DNA of 64,000 nucleotides, taken from NCBI RefSeq assembly GCF_034314045.1, contig NZ_JAVIWL010000001.1, positions 2,976,001-3,040,000 of the forward strand. Direction: 5' to 3'. The translations under genes were made by a program, and so were the position numbers. Positions within the stretch are counted from its first letter, which is position 1. Each line of letters begins with the position of its first letter. A model generated the notes under the pieces. The model had not been told where the DNA came from and ran no database searches. It saw nothing but the letters and a program-made list of their open reading frames with translations. The stretch is from Glaciimonas sp. CA11.2. Lineage in GTDB: Bacteria > Pseudomonadota > Gammaproteobacteria > Burkholderiales > Burkholderiaceae_D. Shown piece after piece: positions 26,571 to 35,325 of this stretch.

Positions 26571-27539
26571 ATGTCAATCAATTCAAAAATATCGTTTAAA
26601 TATCTATTTTTTACTACTTCCGTCATTACACGGAATATCGTAAAAAGGAGATCTATTTTAACCTTGCAAACTTGGCAAAGGGGGTTATTCCTGTTACTTA
26701 ATATCAGGCGTCATATAAAGCTTGTCAATACGCTTAGCCATCCTCAGGCGGCCAAATTAATTCTTGATATACCTGAAATATCATATAAGTACTTGCGGAA
26801 CTACATCTCTTTTGATATCTCAAAGAAGAATAGCCTTGCGATATTGACAGGACATTATTTATACTTGCAAAAACATTTTAAAACCAATTTTTTGGAGGTT
26901 ATTTATAATGTGCCAGCACGGCTATGGGCAAAACAGATCGATGATATTGTATGTGAGATCGTGATTGGATTTCCTCACACGATCGATTATGAGGGCGATC
27001 TATGTTTAATTTTCAAAATAGATAAAGTAAGTATTTATCGCATAATTTTTGTCATCTCCGATGGAGCTCCCTTTGGACTTGGAGACAAAAATGTGTTATT
27101 TATTTCTAGTGTTCAGGGAATGCATGATTTTGAAAATGTGAAGTTGGCGACTAAACTTTGTCATGATATTCAACCCGCGCAATTATTGATGGCGGCGATG
27201 AGCGGCGTAACGACTGCACTTGGTTTTAAGACGTTGGTAGGGATTGGCAATAAAAATCAGATATCGCAAGGTAAGAAATTTTATTTTTCATATAACAATT
27301 TTTTTGAAAAATATGGTGCTCTGGTGTCAGACACAAATTTTTATGAAATTCCTGTTCCATTCGTCGAAAAACCCCTTGAACTGATTGAAATGAAACATCG
27401 GAAACGGACGCAAAAAAAGCGCGCTTTCAAAAATGAAATTAGCGATCACGTGGCACGCGCAATGGAACATTTTTTTGTGAAAGAAGCACAAGAAGTCAGG
27501 AGGAGTATTGACTCCAGAAAAGATGTCGTGACGTCGTAA
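26571..27539 (+). CDS. VirK/YbjX-family (DUF535) protein
   Basis: A 322-residue protein of the DUF535 family (VirK of Shigella, YbjX/SomA relatives), of unclear biochemical role but linked with envelope properties and virulence in enterobacteria. Seen traits are HPQAAKLILDIPEISYKYLR, HYLYLQKHF, the family stretch LFISSVQGMHDFENVKLATKLCH (here FISSVQGMHDFENVKLATKL) and ALVSDTNFYEIPVP near the end. No signal peptide is evident. ATG 26571 follows GGGAG at 8 bp. The gene and its upstream spacer are visibly AT-richer and use more AAA, AAT and ATA codons than the genes on both sides, which suggests separate acquisition. Its link with polysaccharide synthesis is only positional. Confidence 0.8.
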   Translation: MSINSKISFKYLFFTTSVITRNIVKRRSILTLQTWQRGLFLLLNIRRHIKLVNTLSHPQAAKLILDIPEISYKYLRNYISFDISKKNSLAILTGHYLYLQKHFKTNFLEVIYNVPARLWAKQIDDIVCEIVIGFPHTIDYEGDLCLIFKIDKVSIYRIIFVISDGAPFGLGDKNVLFISSVQGMHDFENVKLATKLCHDIQPAQLLMAAMSGVTTALGFKTLVGIGNKNQISQGKKFYFSYNNFFEKYGALVSDTNFYEIPVPFVEKPLELIEMKHRKRTQKKRAFKNEISDHVARAMEHFFVKEAQEVRRSIDSRKDVVTS

Positions 27540-27667
27540 AACATCGCTTTCATTCAATATAACAATTTTGTGTCTTACATTTTTTTACGACCCTACGATC
27601 AGACGTACGTTTTCAATAGTAAATCGAATCTCTGTTTTGCAGATGTGCCTCAACAGGAGCTAACACG

Positions 27668-28789
27668 ATGAGATCATTAGTGATTACCGCACATGATTAC
27701 AGATCGCGGCGGAAGGTGAACATGCATTTCATCGCTGCAGAATTGGCGAAATATGGTCCGACCAGTTTTTTTTCATGCCAATACAGTTTTCTTTCCCAAT
27801 TAAAATCGGATCCTCGGAGTTCTTTGGATAGGCTCGCCAATAAAGTGGAGATGTACGAAGGTGTTAATTGCTACCTTTGGAAAACAATTATCCATCCAAT
27901 CAACTTGCGCAAGGGTGCTTTTTATCCTATCGAAAAATTTCTATTTAAACGTTACATCGACCATCCCAGTCCGGTGCTGGTGGAGTGGATACAAAATGCC
28001 GATGTAGTGGTATTTGAAAGTGGCATAGCACCAATTTTCTTTGATTTAGTGCGACGCCTCAATCCGCAGGCAAAAACTATTTATCTCGCCTCGGATGATC
28101 TCGATACCATTAACGTCGCATCTTATGTAAAAGATACGTTCGCCCGAGTCGGGCCGAAAATGGATGCGCTTTGCCTAACGTCGCGCATGCTGGCTGATCG
28201 GATGCCAAGTCTGGAAAACTGTTATGTGATCCCGCACGGTTTCGATTATTCGGTGGAAGATCATGCCGATCCCTCGCCGTATGGGCCGGGTCTGCATGCG
28301 GTATCGGTTGGGTCTATGCTATTCGATCCCAGTTTTTTTGTCATCGCATCGGCAATGTTCCCGGAAGTCACATTTCATATTATTGGGTCGGGCACGGGAG
28401 CCGAGCCGGGGTACGGAAAGAATGTAGTGGTCCATGAAGAAATGCCACATCAGGCTACGTTACCCTATATCAAGCACGCGACGATGGGCATCGCACCTTA
28501 TCGTTCGAGCGAGGTGCCACGCTATCTTTCCGATACGTCCATGAAGCTAATGCAATATGATTTTTTTCGGTTGCCAGCGGTATGCCCGGTGGGGATTGCT
28601 GGTGACTATCCATCGCGCTTTGGGTATATTCCGAGCGATGCCGACTCGATCGGGCAGGCTATTCGTGCAGCACTGGTGGCACCGCGTATAGCGCCGAAAA
28701 GAACGCCTTTGCGTTGGTCTGAAGTGATGGAGCGGTTACTGGCGCCCGATACGTTTGCAGACACGAAATTGACCGACTTCACCGTGTGA
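27668..28789 (+). CDS. GumK-like glucuronosyltransferase
   Basis: A 373-residue GT-B glycosyltransferase resembling GumK (GT70), the inverting enzyme that adds glucuronic acid from UDP-GlcA to the lipid-linked Glc-Glc-Man unit at the membrane. GumK-like stretches include VITAHDYRSRRKVNMHFIA, ADVVVFESGIAPIFFD, TIYLASDDLDTINV, VIPHGFDYSVEDHADPSPY and MGIAPYRSSEVPRYLSDTSMK; the Asp near the start of the protein matches the place of the catalytic Asp of GumK. AGGAG stands 8 bp before the ATG. It is the last gene of the locus, 128 bp after the AT-rich DUF535 gene. UDP-glucose dehydrogenase, which would make the donor, is not in the window. Confidence 0.75.
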   Translation: MRSLVITAHDYRSRRKVNMHFIAAELAKYGPTSFFSCQYSFLSQLKSDPRSSLDRLANKVEMYEGVNCYLWKTIIHPINLRKGAFYPIEKFLFKRYIDHPSPVLVEWIQNADVVVFESGIAPIFFDLVRRLNPQAKTIYLASDDLDTINVASYVKDTFARVGPKMDALCLTSRMLADRMPSLENCYVIPHGFDYSVEDHADPSPYGPGLHAVSVGSMLFDPSFFVIASAMFPEVTFHIIGSGTGAEPGYGKNVVVHEEMPHQATLPYIKHATMGIAPYRSSEVPRYLSDTSMKLMQYDFFRLPAVCPVGIAGDYPSRFGYIPSDADSIGQAIRAALVAPRIAPKRTPLRWSEVMERLLAPDTFADTKLTDFTV

Positions 28790-28840
28790 TCCCTGCGTTG
28801 GAGAATGGAAAGCGGGAAGCCCGTAATGTGGGTCGAAAGG

Positions 28841-28864
28841 GTGCGAGATTTTAACGTCTCGCAC
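28841..28864. terminator. Hairpin after the exopolysaccharide locus
   Basis: GTGCGAGA and TCTCGCAC form a perfect 8-bp stem with an 8-base loop, 51 bp past the GumK-like stop. No clear T-run follows on either strand, so it is a candidate only. Confidence 0.4.
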
Positions 28865-28910
28865 ACGGGATTATCGTTCTACTTAGCAGAGCAGGGTGAA
28901 GTCTATCGTT

Positions 28911-29251
28911 TTATTGTCCCGAAAAGCGCCGTCTCACGCTAAAACTATAAGCGATCTGGCGCGCCAACAGGATTGGATCTGCCGAAGGCGCAATGCCATC
29001 TACCAACAGTAATGGATTGAACGTCAGCGTTTTTTCGATTGCGGCGCTATCAGGGGCCATCGTGGTCAGCGACAAAATACCTAACGCGATTTGAGGCCGA
29101 TCATTCGGCCAGACCGCCGTGCCATCGTTGATACGGGGTGGGGCGCTTGATCCGCGGCCATGGCTTGCGAAGCGAGTGTCAAAACCATTGCGCTGAACAG
29201 ATTATGCAGAACGAATGAGATTGCGAGAGGACGGACAGTGAATTGTTTCAA
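28911..29251 (-). pseudogene. Remnant of a catalase-family (SrpA-like) peroxidase
   Basis: Two pieces of one gene in different frames can be read on the minus strand. From a TTG at 29251, with GGAGA just before it, comes a signal-peptide-like start (MKQFTVRPLAISFVLHNLFS, then ASQAMAAD). In another frame, ending at the stop at 28911, a stretch reads RINDGTAVWPNDRPQIALG, then TLTFNPLLLVDGIAPSADP and ILLARQIAYSFSVRRR; this matches, from memory, the C-terminal end of periplasmic catalase-related peroxidases. About 230 residues of the heme-binding core are missing, so the gene is dead through an internal deletion with a frame change. The family assignment rests on about 85 residues and has moderate certainty. 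Confidence 0.55.
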
Positions 29252-29592
29252 AAAATCTCCGGAAATGATGCGTGTTAGTGGTAATTAAGGCAATGAATTG
29301 TCATTGTTTGATTAACTGGTCTGCGTGCTTATTTATTGTGGTTTCGAGTACGAAATGATGCCAAGTTAAGTCCGATAATGATGAAATTGATAATATTTAT
29401 GTAGTCCCTTGAGTTCCATCATGACCTTTAGCGCTTTAACAATGCACTGAAAAAGTATCAAATATATAACTTCGCCGTCATCGTCACACAAACACCTTAA
29501 ACAGGTATTTCTCCGTGCAATTGCTGAATGTCGATTGTCATTTTGGCTTGGTCTTCGTACACTACTCCCCAATCAAAATTCAAATAAATCAT
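29252..29592. other. Intergenic region before the permease leader hairpin
   Basis: No gene is seen. The stretch must hold the permease promoter, but no convincing -35/-10 pair was found. Confidence 0.4.
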
Positions 29593-29648
29593 CCGACTGG
29601 CGGTGGTTGTTTTGCGTCGATAGACTAAAAACAGCAATCGCCAGTCGG
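29593..29648 (+). promoter_or_regulatory. Strong leader hairpin before the NCS2 permease gene
   Basis: A 21-bp stem pairs 29593-29613 with 29628-29648 around a 14-base loop. Ten outer pairs (CCGACTGGCG with CGCCAGTCGG) are perfect; the inner part has one mismatch and two G-U pairs. The right arm ends 6 bp before the AGGAAG ribosome binding site at 29655. No T-run follows, so it is not a plain terminator; it may be a protein-binding or translation-control element, or the trace of a palindromic repeat. Confidence 0.6.
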
Positions 29649-29666
29649 GCTTTCAGGAAGAAAACT

Positions 29667-30965
29667 ATGGCGAGTTCTTATTTTCCGAAGTGGCGCTTGC
29701 GCGCCGCTGTGGCAGGCGGGCAGGCACAAATCATCTCAACCGATGAGCGCCTGCCTTGGCCACAGACTTTTGCAATGGGTGTGCAGCACGTGGTCGCGAT
29801 GTTTGGTTCGACGGTTTTAGCGCCATTGCTGATGGGATTCGATCCAAATTTGGCGATTTTTATGTCCGGCATAGGAACGCTATTGTTTTTCGTCTTGGTA
29901 GGTGGGCGTATTCCAAGTTATTTGGGTTCCAGCTTTTCGTTCATCGGGCTAGTGATTGCCGTCAGCGGTTATAGCGGCAGCGGTGTCAATGTCAATCTTG
30001 GGGTCGCGCTCGGTGGCATTATCGCTTGCGGCGTGGTCTATACGGTGATCGGTTTCGTGGTGATGCTGGTCGGCACGCGCTGGATCGAAAAGCTGATGCC
30101 GCCCGTAGTGACCGGCGCGGTGGTCGCTGTGATCGGTTTGAATTTGGCACCCATTGCCGTTAAAGGGGTGATCGGTAACAATTTCGATGCCTGGATGGCG
30201 CTTGGCACGGTACTTTGCGTCGGCGGGGTTGCGGTGTTCGCACGCGGTATGTTGCAGCGTTTGCTGATTTTGGTCGGATTGATGCTCGCTTATGTGATTT
30301 ATGCGGTGCTGACCAACGGTGCAGGAATGGGAAAAGCAATCGATTTCTCAATCGTCGCTCATGCGGCCTGGTTTGGTATTCCCCATTTTTCCGCGCCCGT
30401 ATTCCAGCTCAATGCGATGGCGTTGCTCGCTCCGATTGCGGTGATTCTGGTCGCTGAAAATCTCGGTCACATTAAGGCAGTAAGTGCCATGACCGGACAA
30501 AATCTCGATAAATATATGGGACGTGCATTCGTAGGTGATGGTTTGGCAACCATACTCTCCGGTAGTGTTGGGGGAACGGGCGTTACAACCTACGCTGAAA
30601 ATATCGGCGTGATGGCCGTGACAAAAATTTACTCTACGTTGGTATTTGTGGTTGCCGCGCTAATTGCGCTGGTATTAGGTTTTTCACCGAAGTTCGGGGC
30701 CGTGATTCAGACTATTCCGGCGGCGGTATTGGGTGGTGTATCAATCGTCGTCTTTGGATTGATTGCGGTTTCTGGTGCGCGTATCTGGGTTGAGAATAAA
30801 GTCGATTTTTCTAATAACCGTAACCTTATCGTCGCTGCAGTGACGCTGGTATTGGGCGCTGGTGATTTTACGTTGAAGTTGGGTCAATTTTCGCTCGGTG
30901 GAATTGGTACCGCGACTTTTGGTGCAATTATTTTATACGCGTTGCTGGGTTTGAAGAAGACGTAA
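29667..30965 (+). CDS. NCS2-family uracil/xanthine permease
   Basis: A 432-residue nucleobase:cation symporter of the NCS2 (NAT) family, which imports uracil, thymine or xanthine with protons. Typical motifs are LPWPQTFAMGVQHVVAMFGSTV (here LPWPQTFAMGVQHVVAMFG), FSFIGLVIAVSGYSG, VILVAENLGHIKAVSAMTGQ with the substrate-binding Glu, and GSVGGTGVTTYAENIGVMAV with the second Glu; fourteen segments can be traced. The AENLGH and TTYAENIG forms point to the uracil/pyrimidine branch (UraA/RutG). ATG 29667 with AGGAAG 6 bp upstream is preferred over an upstream in-frame start at 29535, which would run through the leader hairpin. It is convergent with pilE. Confidence 0.9.
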   Translation: MASSYFPKWRLRAAVAGGQAQIISTDERLPWPQTFAMGVQHVVAMFGSTVLAPLLMGFDPNLAIFMSGIGTLLFFVLVGGRIPSYLGSSFSFIGLVIAVSGYSGSGVNVNLGVALGGIIACGVVYTVIGFVVMLVGTRWIEKLMPPVVTGAVVAVIGLNLAPIAVKGVIGNNFDAWMALGTVLCVGGVAVFARGMLQRLLILVGLMLAYVIYAVLTNGAGMGKAIDFSIVAHAAWFGIPHFSAPVFQLNAMALLAPIAVILVAENLGHIKAVSAMTGQNLDKYMGRAFVGDGLATILSGSVGGTGVTTYAENIGVMAVTKIYSTLVFVVAALIALVLGFSPKFGAVIQTIPAAVLGGVSIVVFGLIAVSGARIWVENKVDFSNNRNLIVAAVTLVLGAGDFTLKLGQFSLGGIGTATFGAIILYALLGLKKT

Positions 30966-31253
30966 AGTAAAGACATTAAAGCGGCAATGTGTTGATTGCG
31001 CAGATACTTTCAATGGGCCTTAGGAATAGTTTCTTTCTTGAGGCCCCATGATGTCGCTTCAGTCTCTGCGACAGTAAACGTCCTGAAAAAACAATGTGTG
31101 TAAACGTTGCGTATGACCGATTTATTAAAAGTCAGATGGGCGATAAAGTAGCTGGCCGAACTAACATTGGTCGGCCGATGCAATAACCAGCCAACGTAAA
31201 AACTAACGATGCAAATAACTAACTAGCGAATGTAATACAGAGCGAAGAGCGAA

Positions 31254-31739
31254 TTAGCCACCGCCCCAACATGTCGCCACCAGATTGACGTTGGCACCAA
31301 TCAGACCTCGCTGCCCCGATTGATCCAGAACATACGTACCGCATCTATCCCCTAATCTAGGAGCAGCCTGAAGCGTAAACGCACTGTCAGAACTCGCAGT
31401 AACCTTTAAACTGTATCTGATATTTCCTGATTCTGGTGAGCGGGCCAATTCCGGCGGCAAAATCGGACGTGTTCCATTGACCAGGTAGGTGTTATTCACC
31501 GTAAATTGTTGCTCAAGCCAGTTGCTGGCTCGTAGCAATGCCGTCATCGCTTGTGTCCTGTCACTGCGCCTTATATATTCGGCATAACTAGGTACGGAAA
31601 TAGCAGCTAAAATCCCAACGATCGCGACCACGATCATCAGCTCCATCAAAGTAAATCCGACTTGTTTTTGTATTTTTTTTCTGCTCACTGTGGCTTCCTG
31701 AATGGTGTCATCGCTGTTTATTGAGTCACTCTTCAACAT
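31254..31739 (-). CDS. pilE: Type IV pilin-like protein PilE
   Basis: A 161-residue type IV pilin-like protein at the end of the minor-pilin operon. A 27-residue charged leader precedes the prepilin peptidase site in [18 protein letters not shown]: cleavage after Gly, N-methylation of Phe, Glu at position +5. The hydrophobic helix and [16 protein letters not shown] follow. The C-terminal part has two Cys (in [10 protein letters not shown] and VATCWGGG) that can form the pilin D-loop. This fits the PilE minor pilin next to pilY1 in Pseudomonas and betaproteobacteria. ATG 31739 with GAAGAG upstream is chosen; an in-frame ATG at 31775 would lengthen the leader by 12 residues. An 79-bp gap separates it from pilY1. 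Confidence 0.88.
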   Translation of the reverse strand: MLKSDSINSDDTIQEATVSRKKIQKQVGFTLMELMIVVAIVGILAAISVPSYAEYIRRSDRTQAMTALLRASNWLEQQFTVNNTYLVNGTRPILPPELARSPESGNIRYSLKVTASSDSAFTLQAAPRLGDRCGTYVLDQSGQRGLIGANVNLVATCWGGG

Positions 31740-31818
31740 GTGTTTCTCTTCACGCAGCGTACAAATAATAGGCATTAACGCTTCATGGCGTATCCCAATC
31801 AGCGCCGCTTAGATTTCT

Positions 31819-34800
31819 TTATTGGTCTGACACAACTATCTGGCGCCATCGCCGTATGACCTCCGACGACGTGACATAAGGTATGCATGTAGTTTTGCCA
31901 TCCAGTTGATTGATGGTAATGCAGTCGTTTGATGTACCGGGAATACTTACGCCTTCGGAAGAAGTGCCGCCAGTTCCAATTGCGCTAGCGTTGTTACCTT
32001 GGGCATCCTGTATTGGTTTGCCATCCTTATCGACAAAAACAAAATCTTTAGCGACGCTCCCGTTCAGGATATCGGTTGCCATCGTGTACGATGTACCGCC
32101 CCCGTCACAGGGATTTACGGTGGGGCCAAGCGTTGTCGACAGCAGCACAACATTTTCTATGACTTGTAGGCGCCCAACAAATCGTTCGCCGGGATCTAGC
32201 ATATCGATATACCACCCTCGCTTAGAGGACCAGTCGACAGCTCTATTGGTTAATATACGTCCTACCGTCACGCCGTTTTGCACCATTGGCGTGAGTCCTT
32301 GTTGTTGTAAATCTCCGCGGTCTTTTGTTGTGAATAGCCCAGGTTTATCCCATACGCCATATAAGGCTTGCTTATCCGTATTGGTTTTGTCGGCCGTTTC
32401 ATAATATTTTCCGGTGCCAAAGGTCACCATAAAGCCGGCCGTTGGGTGCGGTGTCAATAGCGGTTGTTGAACAATCGGCGCAATGCTTCCATTGGCGGTG
32501 GTGGCCGTGAACATTTTTTTTGATACCCAATTATAAGGAGAGGTGGATGACATATCGAATTTCCACAAATTTCCTTTTAAATCACCCGCGTACGCAGCGA
32601 TCAATTCACGCTTATGATTGAACAGCAAGCCCGGTGTGGATAATCCGTTTGGCGTCAATGTATCGCCAATCCTTGTGTCTATTTGATGAATCAGCTTACC
32701 GCTGGCAAGATCGACTACATATAAAATCGCTCTACCGCTCGCACTGTTATATCCGTTTCCGAAGATCGCCGCCCACCTTCCATTTGTCAAACGTACGGCC
32801 GCCAGCGTTCCTAATACATTGCCCAGATCTTTAAAGTCACCGCTGGCGCCAAGTTCCCATAAAATACTGCGTGCGCCGAGGCTCGCGGGACTAGTAACAT
32901 CAATCGCAAATACGCCGTGTGAACCCGCACCAGTACTGCCTAATAAAATATTTTTCCATTGCCCACCAAGATAGGCATCTCCTTGTGCCAATTGTCCATC
33001 GACGAAATAATGATGTTTATAAGCCGGATCGCTCAATGATTTCAAATGGGGATAAACGGAATTCGGTATAAATGCGAATTTTTCAATCCCGGTTTGAGCG
33101 TCGAAACCATGTAGCATTCCATCGTTCGCACCGACATAAACCATCGCGGCGCGATTGCTTTCTTTTTTATTGAGAAACGCGGCATACGTTTCGCCGCCGT
33201 TTCCATCAGAGGCTGATGTTGCATAACCGAAATTGGCCTTTCCGACATGTAACGGTGATGAGTTGATGATGTCGCCGAGCAAGTTTTCACGATATCGAAA
33301 AGTGCCACCGCTACTGTTTACCGTCTGCTCGGATGCTTTATTACCGCGCAAATATTCCGATATCGATTCCGATCCCAGATCAATTTTTTGAAAGGGGTCT
33401 AAGTTACTCCATGAAAATTTTATTCCGCCTGTGCCTGTATTCCAGGTCACAATATTTCGCGAGTCCCAGGGCGGAAATAGTGTTGCGGCGTCCCATTGCA
33501 GCTCTTTTTGTACCCCATTTTTTATGCTGTAAGCCTTTAAATGTCCAGTCCATTTTGTGGATTGAAAGCTTGGAGCATAAGAGAATCCAGCCGCACCGAC
33601 CGTAGCGCCGGCATAGGCAATACTCGACCCCGCACCCTGTATGTCGCTGAGGGATTTCAGCATCTCAATCAAACCATTTTTTAAGATCGTGGGATTTTGT
33701 GCATTGAGATAACTACCACGACCGTTTACCGCAGCATGCCAAAGGTCGTCGATGGTATTTGATTTATCACTTACGGGCACTGGCCAGCTTCGATAGCCGC
33801 CTTTAATTCCGGCGTAATCACCTGATAGTGAGGTTTGGTAATCCGGCTGATATTTTAATACGCCACTTGCACCGAGGCTGACGGTATACGTCACCATATG
33901 TTGCCAGGTTGCCGGATCTTTGTTATTGGCAGTGATATGTCCGACTGTTCCACCTTGTCCTGGTCGGGATCCTATATCCGTCAACCAATACTTCATCGCC
34001 GTATCGGCCAGGGTGCCGGATGTCGGGGTAGCACCTTCATAGAAAGGTGGAGGAAAAGGTTGGCCTGGGATGAAAGGCTTTCCGGACACCGGGTCAAGCG
34101 GCACCGGAGCAGGTAAATCGTACGGCACGCTTTTATCGAAATTATCAACTTTTGAATTCGACAGATTCCAAAAGCCATCGGTCGATAAAATGGCGTAGTT
34201 TGACTGACATTTTAATTGAATCGGATCAGGCGGTGCGGGTGAGATGCCAGGCATGCCAAGTCCTTGGTAGTACTTTCCGACATTATCAAGTGCTATCGCA
34301 AGCGGCGTGCCTCCATTCGACTCGCTGGTGTATAACTTTTCGTACCATAGTGATTTTTGTGCGCTAGTAAAACTGGCAATTGGAACAAACCGTGTCTTAT
34401 TTTGATTAATCGTTGAAAAGCCAATGCGGAAGCGATCGCTCAACCCCGAGAAGGCGATACCAAGCATAGTTTTCATCGCCAGATGGCGGGAGCGATGATA
34501 GGAAAACCAGTTGGCAAAATTTTGAATTTCTTCGTTATATGTACATTTGGTGGCATTTTTTGTGCAATCGCTACGCGTCGATGCGCGTGGATAAAAAGCG
34601 GTGGAGGGCAGAATGTCTGTTCGTACGTAGAATTGATCTTGGTACTGCGATCCATTTGTTTTTCCTTGACCGTGCCATGTGTAATAGTACGCATATTGCG
34701 CCTTGATAATGGGGCCGGACTTCGTACAAGTTTTATTTGTAGCAAATGTCTGTGGGTGGAAGAGGGGAAGTTTAAATGTTTTAGTGACGTGGCAAATTGC

Positions 34801-35325
34801 CGTGAGGGGAATTTTTTGACCGGTCTTAGCGTACCCATCCAATAATGTCGAGGTGGCATTTGCGTTCGCCATAGATCGACCGCTAGCCAACAGTCCCGGG
34901 GTATAGGTGAGTGCTGGGTTGTAATAAATTGGATTCCAATCGCTTGAGAAAAAAGCGGCCTGATTTTTGTCTGGTTGCTGAAAGCAAAAATTCTTGCAAA
35001 TCCATCCGTATTTGTCATGATTATATTGGGGGGATGTATACGCATTGGTTACATCGTCCCCCGTTAGAGTCTCGAAGTTCATGCTGCCCGAATTATCGTA
35101 GATAAACATGAGATTGGGCGGTGGTGGCTCCGCCAAAAATAAGGGAGACTGCGCAATTTCAGCCAACGCGCTGCTGCATAATCCCATCATGGTTAAGCCA
35201 GTGATGCTGACTGCTGTATCGCGTATTAACTTGAGTCCGCGACCATGTATTCTGCGCACGAATAATCGGGATGAGGCTAATCTGACGAATAGTGTTGTTG
35301 GTAACATGATTTGCGTATCTCTCAT
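31819..35325 (-). CDS. pilY1: Pilus tip adhesin and assembly factor PilY1/PilC
   Basis: A 1168-residue PilY1/PilC-type protein that primes pilus assembly together with minor pilins and serves as tip adhesin. After a signal peptide (about residues 33-56, ending SSALAE), the N-terminal half holds a von Willebrand A-like domain starting NLMFIYDNSGSMNFE with the metal-binding DxSGS motif, and a SNGGTPLAIALDNVGKYY segment. The C-terminal half is the beta-propeller (AMVYVGANDGMLHGFDAQ, GQWKNILLGSTGAG, YAGDLKGNLWKFD). Before the last of these, where related proteins carry an Asp-rich calcium loop, this one reads LLFNHKRELIAA without Asp, so that calcium site appears lost. The start overlaps the pilX stop (ATGA). 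Confidence 0.92.
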   Translation of the reverse strand: MRDTQIMLPTTLFVRLASSRLFVRRIHGRGLKLIRDTAVSITGLTMMGLCSSALAEIAQSPLFLAEPPPPNLMFIYDNSGSMNFETLTGDDVTNAYTSPQYNHDKYGWICKNFCFQQPDKNQAAFFSSDWNPIYYNPALTYTPGLLASGRSMANANATSTLLDGYAKTGQKIPLTAICHVTKTFKLPLFHPQTFATNKTCTKSGPIIKAQYAYYYTWHGQGKTNGSQYQDQFYVRTDILPSTAFYPRASTRSDCTKNATKCTYNEEIQNFANWFSYHRSRHLAMKTMLGIAFSGLSDRFRIGFSTINQNKTRFVPIASFTSAQKSLWYEKLYTSESNGGTPLAIALDNVGKYYQGLGMPGISPAPPDPIQLKCQSNYAILSTDGFWNLSNSKVDNFDKSVPYDLPAPVPLDPVSGKPFIPGQPFPPPFYEGATPTSGTLADTAMKYWLTDIGSRPGQGGTVGHITANNKDPATWQHMVTYTVSLGASGVLKYQPDYQTSLSGDYAGIKGGYRSWPVPVSDKSNTIDDLWHAAVNGRGSYLNAQNPTILKNGLIEMLKSLSDIQGAGSSIAYAGATVGAAGFSYAPSFQSTKWTGHLKAYSIKNGVQKELQWDAATLFPPWDSRNIVTWNTGTGGIKFSWSNLDPFQKIDLGSESISEYLRGNKASEQTVNSSGGTFRYRENLLGDIINSSPLHVGKANFGYATSASDGNGGETYAAFLNKKESNRAAMVYVGANDGMLHGFDAQTGIEKFAFIPNSVYPHLKSLSDPAYKHHYFVDGQLAQGDAYLGGQWKNILLGSTGAGSHGVFAIDVTSPASLGARSILWELGASGDFKDLGNVLGTLAAVRLTNGRWAAIFGNGYNSASGRAILYVVDLASGKLIHQIDTRIGDTLTPNGLSTPGLLFNHKRELIAAYAGDLKGNLWKFDMSSTSPYNWVSKKMFTATTANGSIAPIVQQPLLTPHPTAGFMVTFGTGKYYETADKTNTDKQALYGVWDKPGLFTTKDRGDLQQQGLTPMVQNGVTVGRILTNRAVDWSSKRGWYIDMLDPGERFVGRLQVIENVVLLSTTLGPTVNPCDGGGTSYTMATDILNGSVAKDFVFVDKDGKPIQDAQGNNASAIGTGGTSSEGVSIPGTSNDCITINQLDGKTTCIPYVTSSEVIRRWRQIVVSDQ

